A stretch of DNA of 7,221 nucleotides from Pyrobaculum sp. (GTDB lineage Archaea; Thermoproteota; Thermoprotei; Thermoproteales; Thermoproteaceae). Of the stretch, positions 4,884-7,221 are shown one piece after another. Below the pieces are notes generated by a model. It was not told the DNA's origin. It was given only the letters and a program-made list of their open reading frames with translations, and did not search any database. How positions within the stretch are numbered: position 1 is the first letter of the stretch; every line of letters begins with the position of its first letter. Location of the stretch: contig WYEI01000024.1 of NCBI GenBank assembly GCA_009903905.1, positions 1 to 7,221 of the forward strand, in the 5' to 3' direction. The position numbers and the translations under genes were made by a program.

Positions 4884-6230
4884 ATGCCTAAGTGGCACTG
4901 GCCCATAGACCCAGACAAGGTGCCGAGAATCATAGTGGAGCCGCCGGGGCCCAAGGCCCTGGAGGTGGTCCGACGAGACGAGGAGCTGATAATGCAGTCT
5001 TTCGCCCGTTGGTATCCCCTCGTCATCGCAAGGGGCTACGGCCCTGTGGTTGAAGACGTCGACGGCAACCTCTACATTGACTACAACGCAGGCATAGCCG
5101 TCACAAACGTGGGGCACGCCCACCCGAAGGTGGTGGAGGCTATAAAGAGGCAGGCGGAGCTGTTTCTCCACTACTCCCTCACCGACTTCTACTACGAGGT
5201 TGCGGTGAAGCTCGCCGAGAAGCTGGTCTCCATAGCCCCAATATCTGGCAGGAAGAAGGTTTTCTTTACTAACAGCGGCACCGAGTCCATAGAGGGGGTG
5301 TTGAAGATCGCCAGGGGCTACTTCAAGGGTCAGAGGCCATATGTGATAGCCTTCCTCGGCGCCTTCCACGGCAGGACGTACGGCTCCATGAGCGTCACCG
5401 CGTCAAAGCCCGTCCACAGGCGGCATTTCTCCCCGCTGGTCCCTAACGTGATACACGCCCCCTACCCGCACCCAGTCCATTGCCCCTTTAAGGCGTCGAC
5501 GCCTGAGGAGTGCGGCGAATACGCTCTGGCGTTTATAGAGGACTGGATCCTCAAGAGGCTCGTGGACCCCTCCGAGGTTTCTCTCGTTCTTATAGAGCCC
5601 ATACAGGGCGAGGGGGGCTACGTTATGCCGTCTAAGAGCTTCATCCAGGGTCTTAGGAAGCTCACGCAGGAGCACGGCATGCTCTTCGCTGTGGACGAGG
5701 TCCAGTCTGGCTTCGGCAGAACAGGGAGGTGGTTCGCCGTTGAGCACTTCGGCGTGGAGCCTGACCTCATAGCCACGGCAAAGGCCATCGCCGCCGGGCT
5801 CCCCCTAGGCGCCATAATCGGCAAGGCCGAGGTCATGTCGCTTCCAAGAGGCGCACATGCCAACACCTTCGGCGGAAATCCTGTGGCGGCCGCCGCAGCC
5901 CTGGCCTCCATGGAGGTGATAGAGGAGGAGGGTCTACTGCGCCACGCCGAGATGTTGGGCGAGGAGCTGAAGAAGGTATTCGCTGAGGAGGTGGGCGACC
6001 GCCACCATGTGAGGGGCTTGGGGCTTATGATAGGCGTTGAGTTACTAGACGAGAGGAAAAAACCTGCCAAGTATTTAGATGAGGTGCTCCTGAAGGCGTT
6101 TAAACGCGGCGTGGCCGTCATAGGCGCGGGTCTCTCCACTATTAGGGTGGCGCCGCCTCTTGTGATACCCCGCGAGATGGCTCTAAAAGCCGCCTCTGTT
6201 ATACTGGAAATCCTACGTGGCTACAGATAG
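4884..6230 (+). CDS. Class III PLP-dependent aminotransferase (GabT/ArgD-like)
   Basis: This is a cytoplasmic fold-type I PLP enzyme of 448 aa, a usual length for the group. Landmarks in order: DGNLYIDYNAGIAVTNVGHAHP (60-81) at the active-site entrance; the phosphate-binding FFTNSGTES (127-135); AFHGRTYG (160-167) with the aromatic residue stacking on PLP; IEPIQGEGG (237-245); DEVQSGFGRTG (271-281), where D271 binds the pyridine nitrogen; the Schiff-base lysine K300 in ATAKAIAAGLPLGA; and NTFGGNP (327-333) with the second-subunit Thr. The ~40-residue N-terminal segment and the HPVHCPF insert (196-202) resemble archaeal proteins annotated as 4-aminobutyrate or acetylornithine aminotransferase, some of which act as ornithine aminotransferases or broad amino-acid racemases in Thermococcales. 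The substrate cannot be read from sequence, so no symbol is given. No partner gene adjoins it. Its 3' end overlaps the convergent 74-aa gene by 18 bp. Confidence 0.92.
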   Translation: MPKWHWPIDPDKVPRIIVEPPGPKALEVVRRDEELIMQSFARWYPLVIARGYGPVVEDVDGNLYIDYNAGIAVTNVGHAHPKVVEAIKRQAELFLHYSLTDFYYEVAVKLAEKLVSIAPISGRKKVFFTNSGTESIEGVLKIARGYFKGQRPYVIAFLGAFHGRTYGSMSVTASKPVHRRHFSPLVPNVIHAPYPHPVHCPFKASTPEECGEYALAFIEDWILKRLVDPSEVSLVLIEPIQGEGGYVMPSKSFIQGLRKLTQEHGMLFAVDEVQSGFGRTGRWFAVEHFGVEPDLIATAKAIAAGLPLGAIIGKAEVMSLPRGAHANTFGGNPVAAAAALASMEVIEEEGLLRHAEMLGEELKKVFAEEVGDRHHVRGLGLMIGVELLDERKKPAKYLDEVLLKAFKRGVAVIGAGLSTIRVAPPLVIPREMALKAASVILEILRGYR

Positions 6231-6437
6231 GCCGGTTATGAACTTCTTTTTTACAGCCTCGTCGTAGTACCACTCCACGATCTCCTCCTCAGCCATATCC
6301 ATGGCGAAGTCAAAAGCCTCCTCCCAGTCAAAGGACTCAAAAACGACGTCCCAGCCCTCCTCAACAAGTCTGAGGTCCCTCTCCTTCCCCGTCACCAAGA
6401 TCCTTCCCTCTCTCTTGCTCACAAGTACTCTATACAC
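6213..6437 (-). CDS. Hypothetical acidic protein, 74 aa
   Basis: I do not recognise this protein. It starts with GTG at 6437, giving a beta-like MYRVLVSKREGRILVTG (1-17), then a helix rich in acidic and aromatic residues (WDVVFESFDWEEAFDFAMDMAEEEIVEWYYDEAV, about 29-62) and a short basic tail. Net charge is strongly negative; no cysteine, signal peptide or membrane segment is seen. Support for a real gene is protein-like composition, and a TATA box (TTTTAAAT, 6463-6456) ~22-23 bp before the GTG, the same spacing as for RNase HI and the aminotransferase. Its last 18 bp overlap the end of the convergent aminotransferase gene. Between TATA box and start lies a threefold TACGTA palindrome that could bind a regulator. 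A small adaptor or DNA-mimic role is conceivable, but nothing in the sequence proves one. Confidence 0.65.
   Translation of the reverse strand: MYRVLVSKREGRILVTGKERDLRLVEEGWDVVFESFDWEEAFDFAMDMAEEEIVEWYYDEAVKKKFITGLSVAT
6247..6252 (+). terminator. Candidate oligo-T terminator of the aminotransferase gene
   Basis: A T6 run starts 17 bases after the TAG of the aminotransferase, on the coding strand. It lies inside the 3' part of the convergent 74-aa gene, where it encodes part of the KKKF stretch on the other strand. Its placement suits an archaeal U-tract terminator. Confidence 0.4.
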
Positions 6438-6438
6438 G

Positions 6439-6463
6439 TACGTATACGTATACGTATTTAAAA
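6439..6463 (-). promoter_or_regulatory. Promoter with tandem TACGTA palindrome
   Basis: TTTTAAAT at 6463-6456 (minus strand) is the TATA box for the 74-aa gene. Immediately downstream, 6439-6456 is exactly three tandem TACGTA hexamers (18 bp, self-complementary), ending one base from the GTG start. A protein bound there would block initiation, so it is a candidate repressor operator. It could also be an alternating purine-pyrimidine tract that eases melting. Confidence 0.55.
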
Positions 6464-6635
6464 GCCACCCGAGAATTTTAACATATTACCATAAAGACCA
6501 CACAAATATCTCTAATAAAAAGGACAAGACACTGATTAAAAAACTAGTATTTACGAAAAGTATTTATACGTAACAGTGTATATAATATACCTGAAATAGA
6601 CTATCTACCCCTCGTCGTGTTACAAAGCCAACGGC
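6464..6635. other. AT-rich gap between nucS and the 74-aa gene
   Basis: No gene is supported in this gap. On the minus strand it has U-tracts at 6543-6538 (T6) and 6521-6517 (T5) that could end the nucS transcript. It also holds a 13-bp palindrome GTATAT-A-ATATAC (6578-6590) and a GTATTTATAC element (6560-6569), which could be regulator sites or a plus-strand promoter with no obvious product. A 6-bp inverted repeat (6623-6628 with 6644-6649) overlaps the nucS stop codon but lacks an adjoining U-tract. Confidence 0.4.
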
Positions 6636-7221
6636 TTAGATTAGCTTTGACGCATTTTTATTTGTCACAGCCATCAACTCCCTTGGGTTTATCTTTACAA
6701 ACTGTAAACCGTACCTTTTCAAGTATTCAAGCGCCGACGAGGAGATATCGCCGGCCACGAGGACCCCCCTCACCTTGTGCCCCTTTTTTCTATAAGTCTC
6801 TACATACCGCGCCAGCTGGAAAACAGCCTCATGTGTAGCGACGTCGCGCTTAACCTCTATAACCACGTACCTACCCTCCCTATCCTTCGCAAGTATGTCC
6901 ACATGGCCCACGTCCATAGGCACCTCGACGCCGACCACCTCAAGGCCCTCCTCTATAAGCCAGGGGGCCGCCACCAGGGCCTCCACCACGTCTTTCTCAG
7001 ACCCAGCTAACTCCAGCTCGGTCGTCCCTACGTCGAAAACACCCACGAAATCCACAGAGAGAAAAACCACCCTGACGGTCTCAAACGGCCTAGACCTAAC
7101 GCTCTTCACCACGAGCCTCCCCTCCTCCACATACGCCGCCGTGGAGGACCCCGGCGGTTGCCAAATCTTGGGCTGGGCCTTCTCGGCCTCGTGCACTAGC
7201 AGAGTCCCGTCTTTCTTTATC
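6636..7221 (-). CDS. nucS: NucS/EndoMS endonuclease, N-terminus cut by the window edge
   Basis: NucS cleaves branched or single-stranded DNA and, in archaea and actinobacteria, makes double-strand cuts at mismatches in replacement of MutS-MutL repair, working with the sliding clamp. The frame stays open to the right edge ([25 protein letters not shown]), the expected NucS N-terminal DNA-binding domain. The true start is therefore outside, and GTG 7196 is not the start. Numbering from that codon, the nuclease domain holds EEGLEV (82-87), D100 in GHVDIL, E114 and K116 in VVIEVKR, and Q127 and Y131 in QLARYVE. This is the RecB-like D-ExK-QxxxY active site known from Pyrococcus NucS. The C-terminus (NKNASKLI) shows no clear PCNA-binding QxxLxxFF motif. 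The gene reads towards the 74-aa gene across a 198-bp gap, so a shared transcript is unlikely. Confidence 0.92.
   Translation of the reverse strand, partial: IKKDGTLLVHEAEKAQPKIWQPPGSSTAAYVEEGRLVVKSVRSRPFETVRVVFLSVDFVGVFDVGTTELELAGSEKDVVEALVAAPWLIEEGLEVVGVEVPMDVGHVDILAKDREGRYVVIEVKRDVATHEAVFQLARYVETYRKKGHKVRGVLVAGDISSSALEYLKRYGLQFVKINPRELMAVTNKNASKLI

Noticed and set aside
4878..6139. Long minus-strand frames (163, 114 and 173 aa) opposite the aminotransferase
   Set aside because: The plus frame has a complete set of PLP-enzyme motifs and a well-placed promoter; the minus frames are Ser/Pro/Arg- or His/Val-rich shadows.
6301..6573. 90-aa plus-strand frame opposite the 74-aa gene and into the AT-rich gap
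   Set aside because: It spans the promoter and TACGTA repeats (YTYVYVYV) and an AT-rich spacer; composition is not protein-like and no promoter precedes it.
1..7221. CRISPR array, insertion sequence or toxin-antitoxin pair
   Set aside because: No regularly spaced direct repeats, no transposase motifs with terminal inverted repeats, and no paired small-gene operon were found on either strand.

Overview
The window looks like chromosome from a hyperthermophilic crenarchaeon of the Pyrobaculum/Thermoproteales type. The grounds are as follows. Coding DNA is GC-rich with heavy AGG/AGA/ATA use, and intergenic DNA is AT-rich. TATA boxes lie a constant ~23 bp upstream of start codons with no Shine-Dalgarno sequence, which suggests leaderless mRNAs. 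A tRNA carries an intron outside the anticodon loop. The gene set (GH57 amylopullulanase-like enzyme, NucS nuclease, archaeal RNase HI, class III aminotransferase) also fits. The genus is an inference from this pattern, not a database match.

Layout, left to right. Positions 1-392 are an AT-rich spacer with competing inverted repeats. A 70-aa hypothetical gene (393-605, +) converges on a type I RNase H (602-1168, -), which has the full catalytic set plus a C-terminal extension. A 46-bp divergent promoter with one near-symmetric TATA box separates RNase HI from a ~1027-aa secreted GH57 glycosidase (1215-4298, +). Positions 4310-4642 are a tRNA-associated patch on the minus strand. It holds an intact tRNA-Val(CAC) with a 17-nt T-loop intron and, ~235 bp away, an intron-free copy of a tRNA 3' end fused to a short open frame. 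This is what an old integration event, or tRNA gene decay, could leave. Positions 4643-4883 hold the tRNA promoter, an open stretch with no start codon that may be a gene remnant, and the promoter of a 448-aa class III PLP aminotransferase (4884-6230, +). That gene overlaps by 18 bp a convergent acidic 74-aa hypothetical gene (6213-6437, -), whose promoter carries a threefold TACGTA tandem palindrome. An AT-rich gap follows, then nucS (6636 to the right edge, -), whose N-terminus lies outside the window.

The genes do not form one operon. RNase HI and NucS belong to nucleic-acid maintenance (RNA:DNA hybrid removal and mismatch/ssDNA cleavage). The GH57 enzyme would digest external alpha-glucans. 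The aminotransferase belongs to amino-acid metabolism. No CRISPR array, insertion sequence, toxin-antitoxin pair or defence cluster is visible. The most distinctive biology is the T-loop intron beside an intron-free tRNA fragment, followed by the promoter architectures.
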